Assembly (NCBI GenBank): GCA_023423475.1 | Contig: JAFAFN010000581.1 | Coordinates: forward strand, 1 to 7,508 | Source: Actinomycetes bacterium | GTDB lineage: Bacteria > Actinomycetota > Acidimicrobiia > Acidimicrobiales > Microtrichaceae | Length of the DNA: 7,508 bases | Reading direction: 5' to 3' | Shown here: piece after piece, positions 1 to 7,160 of the stretch | Numbering within the stretch: the stretch's first letter is position 1 | How the letters are laid out: each line of letters starts with the position of its first letter | The notes under the pieces: generated by a model | The model's input: only the letters and a program-made list of their open reading frames with translations | Database searches by the model: none | What the model was told of the DNA's origin: nothing | Program-made: the position numbers and the translations under genes

Positions 1-870
1 CACGCGCAGGCCATCGCCGAGCAGTTGCGACGGCGCCACCGCGTCGAGGCGGTCGTCGCGGTCTCCGACGATCCCGACGCCTCGTCGAAGATCGCCCGCT
101 TCGCCGCCGGCGACGCCCCCTGGATCATCGCGGTGCGCATGGTGTCCGAGGGGGTCGACATCCCCCGGCTGCGCATCGCCGTGTTCGCCACGACGACCAC
201 GACCGAGCTGTTCTTCCGCCAGGCGGTCGGACGTGTCGTGCGCTGGACCCGCGGCGTGCCGCGCCAGAAGGCGTACTTCTTCCTGCCCGACGACGCCCGG
301 CTCCGGCACTTCGCGACGCACCTGTCCGAGCAGCGACGCCACAGCCTCCGCAAGAAGGCGACCGAGGACGACGGCCTGCTGCAGCCCGAGGGCGAACCCG
401 AGCTGGATGCGATCGACGATCCCGAGGAGCAGATGAGCCTGTTCGCGGTGATCGGATCGGTCTCCTTGGGGGAGTCCGGCCAGAGCGGACCCGATCACGA
501 CGACCACGGCGACGACGGCGTCTTCGGCGACGATCCCGACGGCCACGCGACCGATCCCAGGGACGAGCCGGGCGTGGACCTGATCCTGCTGCCGCCGCCC
601 TTGCCGGGCGGCGGCATGCCTCGGAGCCTCGATGGCGACGACGGCACCCACCGGGGCGGCGACACGCTCAACCTGCGCCAGCGGAAGGTCGCGCTGCGCG
701 ACTCGAACGCGGATCTCGCCCGCGACCTCGTGCGGATCACGGGTTGGAGCCATCCACAGGTCAACGCCGAGCTGAACCGCCTGTCGGGCATCCGCAAGAT
801 CTCCGAGGCGACCCTCGAACAGCTCGAACGACGCCTGGTCGTCGGGCGGAAGTGGCTCAAGTCCGCCTGA
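1..870 (+). CDS. DEAD/DEAH-box helicase, C-terminal part (5' end outside window)
   Basis: This is the last 289 residues of an ATP-dependent superfamily 2 nucleic-acid helicase; the frame is open from base 1, so the gene starts upstream. Numbering from base 1, the second RecA-like domain carries motif V (SEGVDIP, residues 49-55) and motif VI (QAVGRVVR, 74-81, with the arginine finger region). The ATP-binding Walker A and DEAD/DEAH motifs must lie before the window. Residues about 120-222 form an acidic, Asp/Gly-rich and Pro-rich linker that looks disordered. A basic helical module follows (about 223-289) with HPQVNAELNRLSGI at 251-264 and a terminal KWLKSA. From memory, similar actinobacterial helicases of about 550 residues share the EGVDIPRL, FFRQAVGR and VNAELNR blocks; their substrate is unknown to me. 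The gene converges on the regulator to its right. The helicase call is secure; the cellular role is not. Confidence 0.9.
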   Translation, partial: HAQAIAEQLRRRHRVEAVVAVSDDPDASSKIARFAAGDAPWIIAVRMVSEGVDIPRLRIAVFATTTTTELFFRQAVGRVVRWTRGVPRQKAYFFLPDDARLRHFATHLSEQRRHSLRKKATEDDGLLQPEGEPELDAIDDPEEQMSLFAVIGSVSLGESGQSGPDHDDHGDDGVFGDDPDGHATDPRDEPGVDLILLPPPLPGGGMPRSLDGDDGTHRGGDTLNLRQRKVALRDSNADLARDLVRITGWSHPQVNAELNRLSGIRKISEATLEQLERRLVVGRKWLKSA

Positions 871-884
871 CGGACGAGGAGACA

Positions 885-916
885 CCGACCCACTCCGAGA
901 GCTCGGAGCGGGTCGG
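885..916. terminator. Strong inverted repeat just after the helicase stop
   Basis: CCGACCC (885-891) pairs with GGGTCGG (910-916), and CTCCGA (893-898) pairs with TCGGAG (903-908). One A/C mismatch separates the two stem parts and the loop is the four bases GAGC. The repeat starts 15 bases after the helicase stop codon, where a terminator would be expected. No T-tract follows on either strand, so it would be a non-canonical (tract-less) intrinsic terminator or an mRNA 3'-end stabiliser. Confidence 0.6.
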
Positions 917-918
917 TC

Positions 919-945
919 CCGTGACGACAGCCCATGGGCTCACGG
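919..945. terminator. Second inverted repeat with a perfect palindromic core
   Basis: CCGTGA (919-924) pairs with TCACGG (940-945). Inside it lies the perfect palindrome AGCCCATGGGCT (929-940), whose GCCCATGGGC part (930-939) stacks on the outer stem with a five-base bulge on the left arm (925-929). It follows the first hairpin by two bases, so both may act in transcript termination. The 12-base palindrome could instead be a protein-binding site. No T-tract follows. Confidence 0.4.
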
Positions 946-969
946 TCGGCAATGGGGCGGAATGCCGAC
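945..969. repeat. Third inverted repeat in the convergent intergenic region
   Basis: GTCGGCA (945-951) is perfectly complementary to TGCCGAC (963-969), with an 11-base loop. It abuts the second hairpin, sharing base 945. It is probably part of the same bidirectional transcript-end region. There is no T-tract. Confidence 0.4.
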
Positions 970-1019
970 TGTGAACCCGAGTGACGTGCCGTCGAGTACT
1001 GCCTCCCTCTGCGATGGCC

Positions 1020-1048
1020 GATGCCTGGTCGAACCGACCGCTCGCATC
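1020..1048 (-). terminator. Possible terminator hairpin for the regulator gene
   Basis: GATGC (1020-1024) pairs with GCATC (1044-1048), and GGTCG (1027-1031) pairs with CGACC (1035-1039) around a three-base loop. An internal loop of 2 and 4 bases separates the two stem parts. On the minus strand it lies 44 bases past the regulator's stop codon, so it is the nearest candidate 3'-end structure for that gene. It is weaker than the 885-916 hairpin and has no T-tract. Confidence 0.3.
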
Positions 1049-1092
1049 TCGAACTCTGCGTCGTCGGGGGAACAGATCCGTTACACCCGGGA

Positions 1093-4000
1093 TCAGCGGC
1101 GCCGAGCGGGTCCTCTCGAGCCGCCGAGGGCATCGGCCACGGCGACGCTCAGGCGCCGCGAGCCGAGCAGGATCGCGGTGGTCGCCGCGGCGTCGAGCAG
1201 CTCCTCGGCGACCTCGAGGTCGCCGGTCCCGAGTCGCGCGGATCGTGCGGTCGCCTCACCGTGGGCCGCCCAGGCGGACCAGAGTCGCATGCCGCTGTCC
1301 GCGTCGCGGCGGCGAGCGTGCGAGAAGCGCTCGACCGCGGCGTCGAGGTCGCCGCGCAGCATCGCCAGCAGGCCGCGGTAGCGGTCGATGTGGCCGATGA
1401 CGAGCACCACCGAGCACGCCACCACGACCTGCGGGTCGTGTTCGTCGAGGCGCCGCTCGAGCAACGCGCCGAGCTCGACGTCGTCTGCTTCGGCTGCGAC
1501 CTCGGCGGCGAAGGCGAGTGTCGAGAGGTACGCCCAGTCCGGCCCGAGGCCATCGAGCTCGCGCCGCAACATCGACAGCTGGGCTGCTCGCCCGTCGACG
1601 TCGCCGAGCTCGCCACGACACGCGGCGACCAGGGGGCGGAGCATGCGACGCGGCGACATGTCGAGCGCGCCGACCATGAGCGGCTCGAGCTCGTGCAATC
1701 GGATCTGCTCGCGGCGGATCACCGTCAGGTGCAGCATCCGAGCGGTGATCGCCAGGTTCTCGAGCCCGGGGTGGGGGCGGTCGGTGACCATCGCGCTGTG
1801 GTCGTCCGCGATGTCGAGCGGCTCGACGGCGAGCGCCAGACCGACCCGCGCGAGGTCGAGGTGGAGTCGTATGCCCGGTGCGAGCGACGGGTCCGTCGTC
1901 GGAGCCGGTGGCACCGCAGCAGCGACTTCGGCGATCCGACCGAGCCGGAGCCGGGCGGACTGCATGAGCAGGAACGCCCTCGCCACCAGCGCAGGTGAAT
2001 CGATGGCGTCCATCCGACGGACCAGGTCGCGTGCCGCCTCCTCGAACGGCACGGGTCCGAGGCACGCCGCATCGGACTGCCGGAGCGCGGCGTAGGCGAG
2101 CAGCCCGTCCAGCTCGGCGTCGTCGACCATCCGGGCGTGCTCGCGGGCGGCCTGCAGTGCACGGTCGGCCGCTGCCGCATCGACGTTCACCAGCTGCTCG
2201 GTCTTCCAGAACAGCAGGTGCGCCCGGCGGTGGTGCTCGTCGGGTGGGACCGAGGCGAGGACCTCGTCGATGAGCTCCACCATCTCGAGCGCCTCGGGGA
2301 TGGTGGCCGCGATGCCGAGCGCGGCACGCGCACTCAGGCTGTCGGCCGCGACGTCCCAGCGACTCGTGGCGAGGGCGAGCGCGATCGCGTCGCCCAGCGA
2401 CGAGGCCGCCCCGACCAGATCACCGTCGATGGCGAGTCCGATGCCGAGGCCGAGCTCTGCGACCGAGCGCTGCTCGGCGGACGGCGAGCCGAGCGAGAGG
2501 ACGGTGCGGAAGTGCTCCACGGCGATGAGGGGCGCGCCGAGCTCGATCGCACGTCGGCCGGCGGCGAGCGAGGCGTCCGCGATCTCCGGGTCGACCGCGA
2601 GGGGGCGTGCTCTGGCCAGGTGGTAGGCGAGTCGGTCGGTGCCGCCCACCGACCCCGGGTCGATCGAACGTGCTGCACTCAGGTGGAGCTGCACCCGACG
2701 CGCCGGTTCGATCTGGTCGTGGGTGACCTGTCGCATGACGCCGTGCGAGAACACGATCCGGTCCTCGGGCGACGACGGGTCGAGGATCCTGGCGGCACGC
2801 AGCTCGGCCAGCCGATCGGCGAGCTGTGCCGGGTCCTCTCCGAGCGCGGCGGCGACCTCGCCGACCGAGGAGTCGATGCCGAGCACGGAGGCGGCCTCGA
2901 GCAGCTGCACCGACGATCCGGACAGGTCCCCGAGCCTCGACAGGCAGAGCCGTTCGAGGGTGCGGGGGACCGAGCCCGACCCCGGTGGCCCCGGCGACGG
3001 CGCGAGGTGGGTCGCGAGCAGCCCGGCGAAGTACGGGTTGCCGCCCGCCGCCGCGACGACCTCATCCGCTCGGGGATCGTCGGGGGTGAGACCGGCGACG
3101 CGCAGGAGCGACTCGGGGTCGAGCGGCGTGACGGTGAGCTCGATCGGCTCGATGGATGCACGGAGCTCCTCGATCAGCGACGCGAGCTCGCTGTCGTCCA
3201 TGTCGGAGGACCGGGCGGTGAGCACGAGCACGATCGGTCGGTGCCGGTGGTGGCCCACGAGGTGCTCGATGAACGCGAGCGTCATCGGGTCCGCCCACTG
3301 CGCGTCGTCGAGGGTGATCAGCAGGCGCCCCCGGTCGGCCAGCTCGGCGACCAGGTCGCACACCGCCTCGAGCGTCCGCTGCCGCCGTCGGGACCCCCGC
3401 TCGGGCCACATCGACGCGTCCCCGTCGTCGACGCGGTCCAGCAGCGACGCCACCGCGGCGCTGGCGCCGGGGACCTGTGGGTCGGCGAACGGCACGAGGG
3501 CCTCGAGCACCGGCTGCAGCGGGACGATGCCCGTGCGCTCGCACCGGGCACGGACGACGACGCCCTCGACGTCGACGAAGGTCGCGGCGAAGGATTCGAG
3601 CAGGGCGGACTTGCCGATGCCGGCCTCGCCGTCGAGCACCACGAGTCGCAGGGCGTCGGTCGTCGCCAGGTGCCGCAGCTCGCCCAGCTCGGCGTCGCGG
3701 CCGAGCAGCGGCCGGGCGCGGGTGCCGGCGTTCGTGCGTCCGATCACGTCCGCGAGCGACGTGGACGGTGCGGTGAGCAGCGGGGAGCTCGCCTCGCTCC
3801 CACGGTCCAGTCGTCGTGCCAGGTCGTCCAGCTCCGGTCCGACCACCCCTCCGAGCTCGTCGTCGAGCATGGTCGCGAACTCCGCGAGCGATCGAGCGGC
3901 GTCCGCGGTCCGTCCGCTCCGTGCGAGTGCGATGCACCTGAGCGCCACCGTGGACTCCCGCAACGGCTGACGTGCGAGCACCTGGTCGGCGGCATCGAGC

Positions 4001-4524
4001 GCCTCGGAGAGGCGGGAGAGCTGCAGGAGCGAGGCGACCCGCAGCTCGAGGGTCGAGGTGCGCAGGCCCTCGAGGCGGTCGTGGTCGACCCGGACCGACG
4101 GCAGGTGGGTGAACCCGTCGTAGGCCTCGCCGCGCCACAGCCGCTCGGCCTGCTCGGTCAACGCCACGACCTGGGTGTGGGACCCCCTGCGGTGGTCGTC
4201 ACGGATGCGTTCGGCGAGGTCGTCGAAGCACCCGGCGTCGATCGCAGCGGTCCCCGCGACGAGCTGGTAGGCGCGCGGCTCGCTGCGCAGCAGGCAGTCC
4301 TCGGAGTCGGGGAGTCGGTGGCGCAGTCGGTTGACGGTGACGCGCAACGCCGCGTCGCTGACGCGCCGGCCGTCCCACAGCTCGTCGGCGAGGACCTCGG
4401 CCCGGGTGCTCGTGCCGCGTCGTGCGACGAGGAGCGCGAGCAGTCCCGCCTCCCGCTCGCCGGCGAGCGCTCGCATCTCTCCCTCAGCGAACACGGCCGG
4501 CCTGCCGAGCACACCCACCCTCAC
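1093..4524 (-). CDS. SARP/BTAD-type transcriptional regulator with STAND ATPase domain
   Basis: A predicted cytoplasmic DNA-binding activator of 1143 residues. Residues 1-90 form an OmpR-like winged helix, with LADELWDGRRVSDAALRVTV at 45-64 and NRLRHRLP at 65-72. Residues about 95-240 are an all-helical BTAD (CFDDLAERI, LWRGEAYDGF, ALRCIALARSGRTADA). Next comes a STAND/AAA ATPase with LLGRDAEL (273-280), Walker A GEAGIGKS (299-306, Lys305), Walker B LLITLDD (401-407) and GGNPYFA (494-500). The remainder, to 1143, is Ala/Leu-rich, helical and TPR/MalT-like; no C-terminal LuxR helix-turn-helix is seen. The GTG at 4524 gives VRVGVLGRPAVF, matching the usual SARP start, and has a TANNNT element 7 bases upstream. 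The frame stays open further upstream, but only by overlapping hrpB. In known AfsR-like proteins the ATPase couples signal sensing to activation. Its target genes and ligand cannot be read from this window. The nearest neighbours are helicases, not a biosynthetic cluster. Confidence 0.88.
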   Translation of the reverse strand: MRVGVLGRPAVFAEGEMRALAGEREAGLLALLVARRGTSTRAEVLADELWDGRRVSDAALRVTVNRLRHRLPDSEDCLLRSEPRAYQLVAGTAAIDAGCFDDLAERIRDDHRRGSHTQVVALTEQAERLWRGEAYDGFTHLPSVRVDHDRLEGLRTSTLELRVASLLQLSRLSEALDAADQVLARQPLRESTVALRCIALARSGRTADAARSLAEFATMLDDELGGVVGPELDDLARRLDRGSEASSPLLTAPSTSLADVIGRTNAGTRARPLLGRDAELGELRHLATTDALRLVVLDGEAGIGKSALLESFAATFVDVEGVVVRARCERTGIVPLQPVLEALVPFADPQVPGASAAVASLLDRVDDGDASMWPERGSRRRQRTLEAVCDLVAELADRGRLLITLDDAQWADPMTLAFIEHLVGHHRHRPIVLVLTARSSDMDDSELASLIEELRASIEPIELTVTPLDPESLLRVAGLTPDDPRADEVVAAAGGNPYFAGLLATHLAPSPGPPGSGSVPRTLERLCLSRLGDLSGSSVQLLEAASVLGIDSSVGEVAAALGEDPAQLADRLAELRAARILDPSSPEDRIVFSHGVMRQVTHDQIEPARRVQLHLSAARSIDPGSVGGTDRLAYHLARARPLAVDPEIADASLAAGRRAIELGAPLIAVEHFRTVLSLGSPSAEQRSVAELGLGIGLAIDGDLVGAASSLGDAIALALATSRWDVAADSLSARAALGIAATIPEALEMVELIDEVLASVPPDEHHRRAHLLFWKTEQLVNVDAAAADRALQAAREHARMVDDAELDGLLAYAALRQSDAACLGPVPFEEAARDLVRRMDAIDSPALVARAFLLMQSARLRLGRIAEVAAAVPPAPTTDPSLAPGIRLHLDLARVGLALAVEPLDIADDHSAMVTDRPHPGLENLAITARMLHLTVIRREQIRLHELEPLMVGALDMSPRRMLRPLVAACRGELGDVDGRAAQLSMLRRELDGLGPDWAYLSTLAFAAEVAAEADDVELGALLERRLDEHDPQVVVACSVVLVIGHIDRYRGLLAMLRGDLDAAVERFSHARRRDADSGMRLWSAWAAHGEATARSARLGTGDLEVAEELLDAAATTAILLGSRRLSVAVADALGGSRGPARRR

Positions 4525-4531
4525 CCGCGAC

Positions 4532-4537
4532 AGCCTA
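4532..4537 (-). promoter_or_regulatory. Candidate -10 element for the regulator (leaderless start)
   Basis: On the minus strand TAGGCT (TANNNT) lies 7 bases before the GTG at 4524, so transcription would begin at or next to the start codon. No good Shine-Dalgarno sequence sits at normal spacing: an AAGGA lies 17 bases from the start codon. No clear -35 hexamer is visible. If it is active, the regulator has its own promoter inside the 47-base gap after hrpB. Confidence 0.4.
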
Positions 4538-4571
4538 GTGATCCTTGCTGGGGGAATCGTCCGGCGCTCGC

Positions 4572-7100
4572 TCAGTCGCGCGAGCGGCTCGTCCCGCGGT
4601 CCTCCCAGGGTCGTTCGGGCCACGGGTGCTTCGGGTAGCGGCCGCGCATCTCGGCGCGCACCTGGGCGTAGCTGCCCCGCCAGAACCCCGGCAGGTCCGC
4701 CGTGCGCTGCAGCGGTCGTCCGGCGGGGGAGAGCAGCTCGATGCTGACCGGGACGCCGGCGACGCTCGGCTGGGTGTCGGTGCCGAGCAGGTCGCGGAGG
4801 CGGATCGACGCGGTCACGCTGGCGGGGTCGCCGCCGAGCGTGCCGTAGTGCAGCGCGACCTTGCGGCCGCCGGGCAGCTGCCAGTGGGTCGGTGCCAGCT
4901 CGTCCAGCATCCGCTGCTGGTTCCAGTCGAGTCGGCTGGTGAGCGCCTGGCGGACATCCAGACGTGCCAGGTCCGCTCGGCGGCGCGCCCGGCCGATGAA
5001 CGGCCCGAGCCAGTCGGTGACCGACGAGGCGAGCGCCTCGTCGGACCAGTCCGGCCAGTTTTCGCCCTGGGTCGCACGGAGGAACGCGACCCGGGCCCGG
5101 AGCTCGCTGACCCGTTCGAGTCCGCGCAGCAACGTCAGGTCGGACGCCACCGCTCGCAGCACCGCGTCGGTGACTGCTGACGCGTCGGGTGTTCGGAGGC
5201 GCTCCTCGTCGACCGTGATCGCGCCGAGGGATCGCCGCCGCACGGCGAGCAGGTTGTCGCGCACCGGATCCCACTCGACGACGTCATCGACCTCGAGCGC
5301 GTCGTCGAGCACGTCGAGCACCACCTTGGCCTCCACCGCCGCACCGAGGTGCAGTCGGCCGGATCGACCGCTGTCCCCGCCGTCGAGATCCGAAGCGATG
5401 ATCCACTCGGCGCGTGTCAGGTGGTGCGCATCCGGACCCTGCGCGATGGCGACCTCGCCACCGGAGCGGAGGTGGAACACCGCGACGTCCCGTCCGCCGT
5501 CGTCGCGACGTGCGGCTGCTCGTCGGCGCGCGACCCGGTCCGGGTAGCCGGCCAGGAGCAGCCGGGCCACCGCCGCATCGTGGGTGTCGTCGGCGGTCGG
5601 TGTGGCGTCGGCCGGGCGTGTGCCTCGGTCGACGCCGAGGGTGCGGCGCCACTCGCGCAGCGCATGTCGTGCGTCGCCCGTCGCGTCGCCACGCTGCAGC
5701 GATCGGACGCGCTCCGCGACGTCGATCTCGCCCGATCGTGAGGTCTCGAGCACCGCGAGCAGCTCCGCCGCCAGGAGCGGGTCGAGATCGAGCTCGTCCG
5801 CCGCGAGCGCGACGGCCGCCAGTCGCGGATGGAAGCCGATCTCGGCCATTCGTCGGCCGCGACCGGTCAGCGCGCCGGTGGCATCGAGCGCGCCGAGCGA
5901 GCTCAGCAGCATCGCCGCCCGTGTCGTCGGGCCCTCGGGCGGCGGGTCCAACCACGACAGAGTGGCAGGGTCGGTGACGCCCCACGCCCGCAGCTGCAAC
6001 AGGAGGGCGGCGAGCTCGCCGTCGACGATCTCGGGCAGGTCGGCGGCGGGTCGGTGGCGGTCGTCGGACTCGGCCCAGAGGCGGTAGCCGACACCGGGTG
6101 CGAGTCGACCGGCGCGTCCCCGGCGCTGGTCGGCCGCGGCTCGGCTGGCCGCGACGGTGGTCATCGCGGGAAGGCCGGTGTGCGGGTCCGCTCGGACCGT
6201 GCGTCGACGTCCTGCGTCGATCACGACGCGCACCCCGGGCACCGTGATGGACGTCTCGGCGAGGCTGGTCGAGAGGATGACCCGGCGACGACCGTCGGGG
6301 TCGGGCTGCACCGCCCGGTCCTGCTCCTCGGGCGACAGCGAGCCGTGCAGCTCGACGACCGCCACGTCGTCGGGGACACCGGAGCGCACGAGTCGTCGAG
6401 CCGTCCGGTGGATCTCCGGGCGACCAGGCAGGAACACCAGCACGTCACCGGGATCGGTTCGCAACGCCTCGCCGACCACGGTCGCGACGCGGTCCTCGAG
6501 CGGGTCGTGGGCCGAACCGGGTCGGTACCGGGTCTCGACGGGGTGGATCGGCGCGTGCGCCTCGACCACCGGCGTCCCGGGCCCGAGCAGCTGGGCGACC
6601 GGACCGGGGTCGATCGTCGCCGACATGACCAGCACGCGCAGGTCGGGGCGCAACGAGTCGCGGACGTCGAGCACGAGGGCGAGCGCCAGGTCCGAGTCGA
6701 GCGACCGTTCGTGGAACTCGTCGAGCAGCACGGCGCTCACACCCTCGAGCGACGGGTCGCGTTGCAACCTGCGGACGAACAGTCCCTCGGTGACCACCTC
6801 GACGCGGGTGTCGCCGGCGACCCGTCGTTCGCCGCGGACCGAGTAGCCGAACGTCGCGCCGACCCGCTCGCCAGCGACCTCGGCCATGCGACCGGCTGCC
6901 AGACGTGCCGCCAGCCGTCGGGGCTCGAGCACGACGATCCGGCCCTGCTCGGCCCAGGGTTCGGCGAGCAGCGCCGGTGGCACGCCGGTGGTCTTGCCCG
7001 TCCCTGGAGGTGCGACGAGCACTGCGGTGCCCGGGTCGCGCAGCGCCGAGCGGAGGTCGTCGATGACCTCGTCCACCGGCAGCGGGGTCGAACCTGGCAC
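4572..7100 (-). CDS. hrpB: ATP-dependent RNA helicase HrpB
   Basis: A complete DEAH-type superfamily 2 RNA helicase of 842 residues, close to the roughly 810 of E. coli HrpB. Visible motifs in order: Walker A APPGTGKTT (30-38), Ia LEPRRLAARL (58-67), motif II DEFHER (127-132), motif III MSATID (159-164), FLPG (223-226), motif V (STSLAETSIT, 277-286) and motif VI QRRGRAGR (325-332). A helicase-associated region follows. The family-specific HrpB C-terminal domain ends in LLSPAGRPLQ (789-798), DLPGFWRGSY (802-811) and GRYPKHPWP (820-828), so the protein is not truncated. The GTG at 7100 is chosen because it precedes MPGSTPLP and has a TAGACT element six bases upstream. HrpB is widespread and usually dispensable; its RNA substrate is poorly defined. 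It lies 47 bases upstream of the regulator on the same strand and is divergent from the rhodanese lipoprotein. The family call is secure. Confidence 0.96.
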   Translation of the reverse strand: MPGSTPLPVDEVIDDLRSALRDPGTAVLVAPPGTGKTTGVPPALLAEPWAEQGRIVVLEPRRLAARLAAGRMAEVAGERVGATFGYSVRGERRVAGDTRVEVVTEGLFVRRLQRDPSLEGVSAVLLDEFHERSLDSDLALALVLDVRDSLRPDLRVLVMSATIDPGPVAQLLGPGTPVVEAHAPIHPVETRYRPGSAHDPLEDRVATVVGEALRTDPGDVLVFLPGRPEIHRTARRLVRSGVPDDVAVVELHGSLSPEEQDRAVQPDPDGRRRVILSTSLAETSITVPGVRVVIDAGRRRTVRADPHTGLPAMTTVAASRAAADQRRGRAGRLAPGVGYRLWAESDDRHRPAADLPEIVDGELAALLLQLRAWGVTDPATLSWLDPPPEGPTTRAAMLLSSLGALDATGALTGRGRRMAEIGFHPRLAAVALAADELDLDPLLAAELLAVLETSRSGEIDVAERVRSLQRGDATGDARHALREWRRTLGVDRGTRPADATPTADDTHDAAVARLLLAGYPDRVARRRAAARRDDGGRDVAVFHLRSGGEVAIAQGPDAHHLTRAEWIIASDLDGGDSGRSGRLHLGAAVEAKVVLDVLDDALEVDDVVEWDPVRDNLLAVRRRSLGAITVDEERLRTPDASAVTDAVLRAVASDLTLLRGLERVSELRARVAFLRATQGENWPDWSDEALASSVTDWLGPFIGRARRRADLARLDVRQALTSRLDWNQQRMLDELAPTHWQLPGGRKVALHYGTLGGDPASVTASIRLRDLLGTDTQPSVAGVPVSIELLSPAGRPLQRTADLPGFWRGSYAQVRAEMRGRYPKHPWPERPWEDRGTSRSRD

Positions 7101-7106
7101 CGGCGG

Positions 7107-7112
7107 AGTCTA
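7107..7112 (-). promoter_or_regulatory. Candidate -10 element for hrpB (leaderless start)
   Basis: On the minus strand TAGACT (TANNNT) is followed by six bases, CCGCCG, and then the GTG start at 7100. This spacing would place the transcription start at the start codon. No Shine-Dalgarno sequence precedes the GTG, which fits a leaderless mRNA. No convincing -35 hexamer is seen. Confidence 0.5.
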
Positions 7113-7148
7113 CGGAGCCCCGCGCACGACCCCGCGAGGGACCGGACC

Positions 7149-7154
7149 TACCGT
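7149..7154 (+). promoter_or_regulatory. Candidate -10 element for the rhodanese lipoprotein (leaderless start)
   Basis: TACCGT (TANNNT) is followed by six bases, GGAGGC, and then the ATG at 7161. The GGAGG at 7155-7159 is only one base from the ATG, too close to serve as a normal ribosome binding site, so a leaderless start is the better reading. A weak -35 candidate, ACGACC at 7126-7131, shares the GAC core of TTGACA at 17-base spacing. Confidence 0.45.
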
Positions 7155-7160
7155 GGAGGC

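Noticed and set aside
1020..1060. T-loop-like bases (GTTCGACC on the minus strand) suggesting a tRNA
   Set aside because: The flanking bases do not form a T-stem, and no acceptor, D or anticodon arm could be built around it. It is better explained as part of the 1020-1048 hairpin.
2137..4638. Very long (833-codon) open frame on the plus strand opposite the regulator, continuing the pattern seen at 1021-1998
   Set aside because: It lies in exact codon register antisense to the regulator. Third positions there are almost all G or C, so antisense codons rarely begin with T and stops are absent by composition. The translation is Arg/Gly/Glu-rich with no recognisable domain.
4525..5274. Upstream extension of the regulator frame to 1393 residues
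   Set aside because: The added 250 residues overlap hrpB on the same strand in another frame and are low-complexity Arg/Pro/Ala. The SARP-like start VRVGVLG at 4524 and the TAGGCT element support the shorter form.
1..7100. Two helicases flanking a STAND ATPase protein, considered as a possible anti-phage defence island
   Set aside because: HrpB is a common housekeeping-type RNA helicase, and the STAND protein carries a SARP-type DNA-binding N-terminus rather than an effector domain such as a nuclease, TIR or protease. The genes are convergent or spaced apart, with no nuclease, integrase or toxin nearby.
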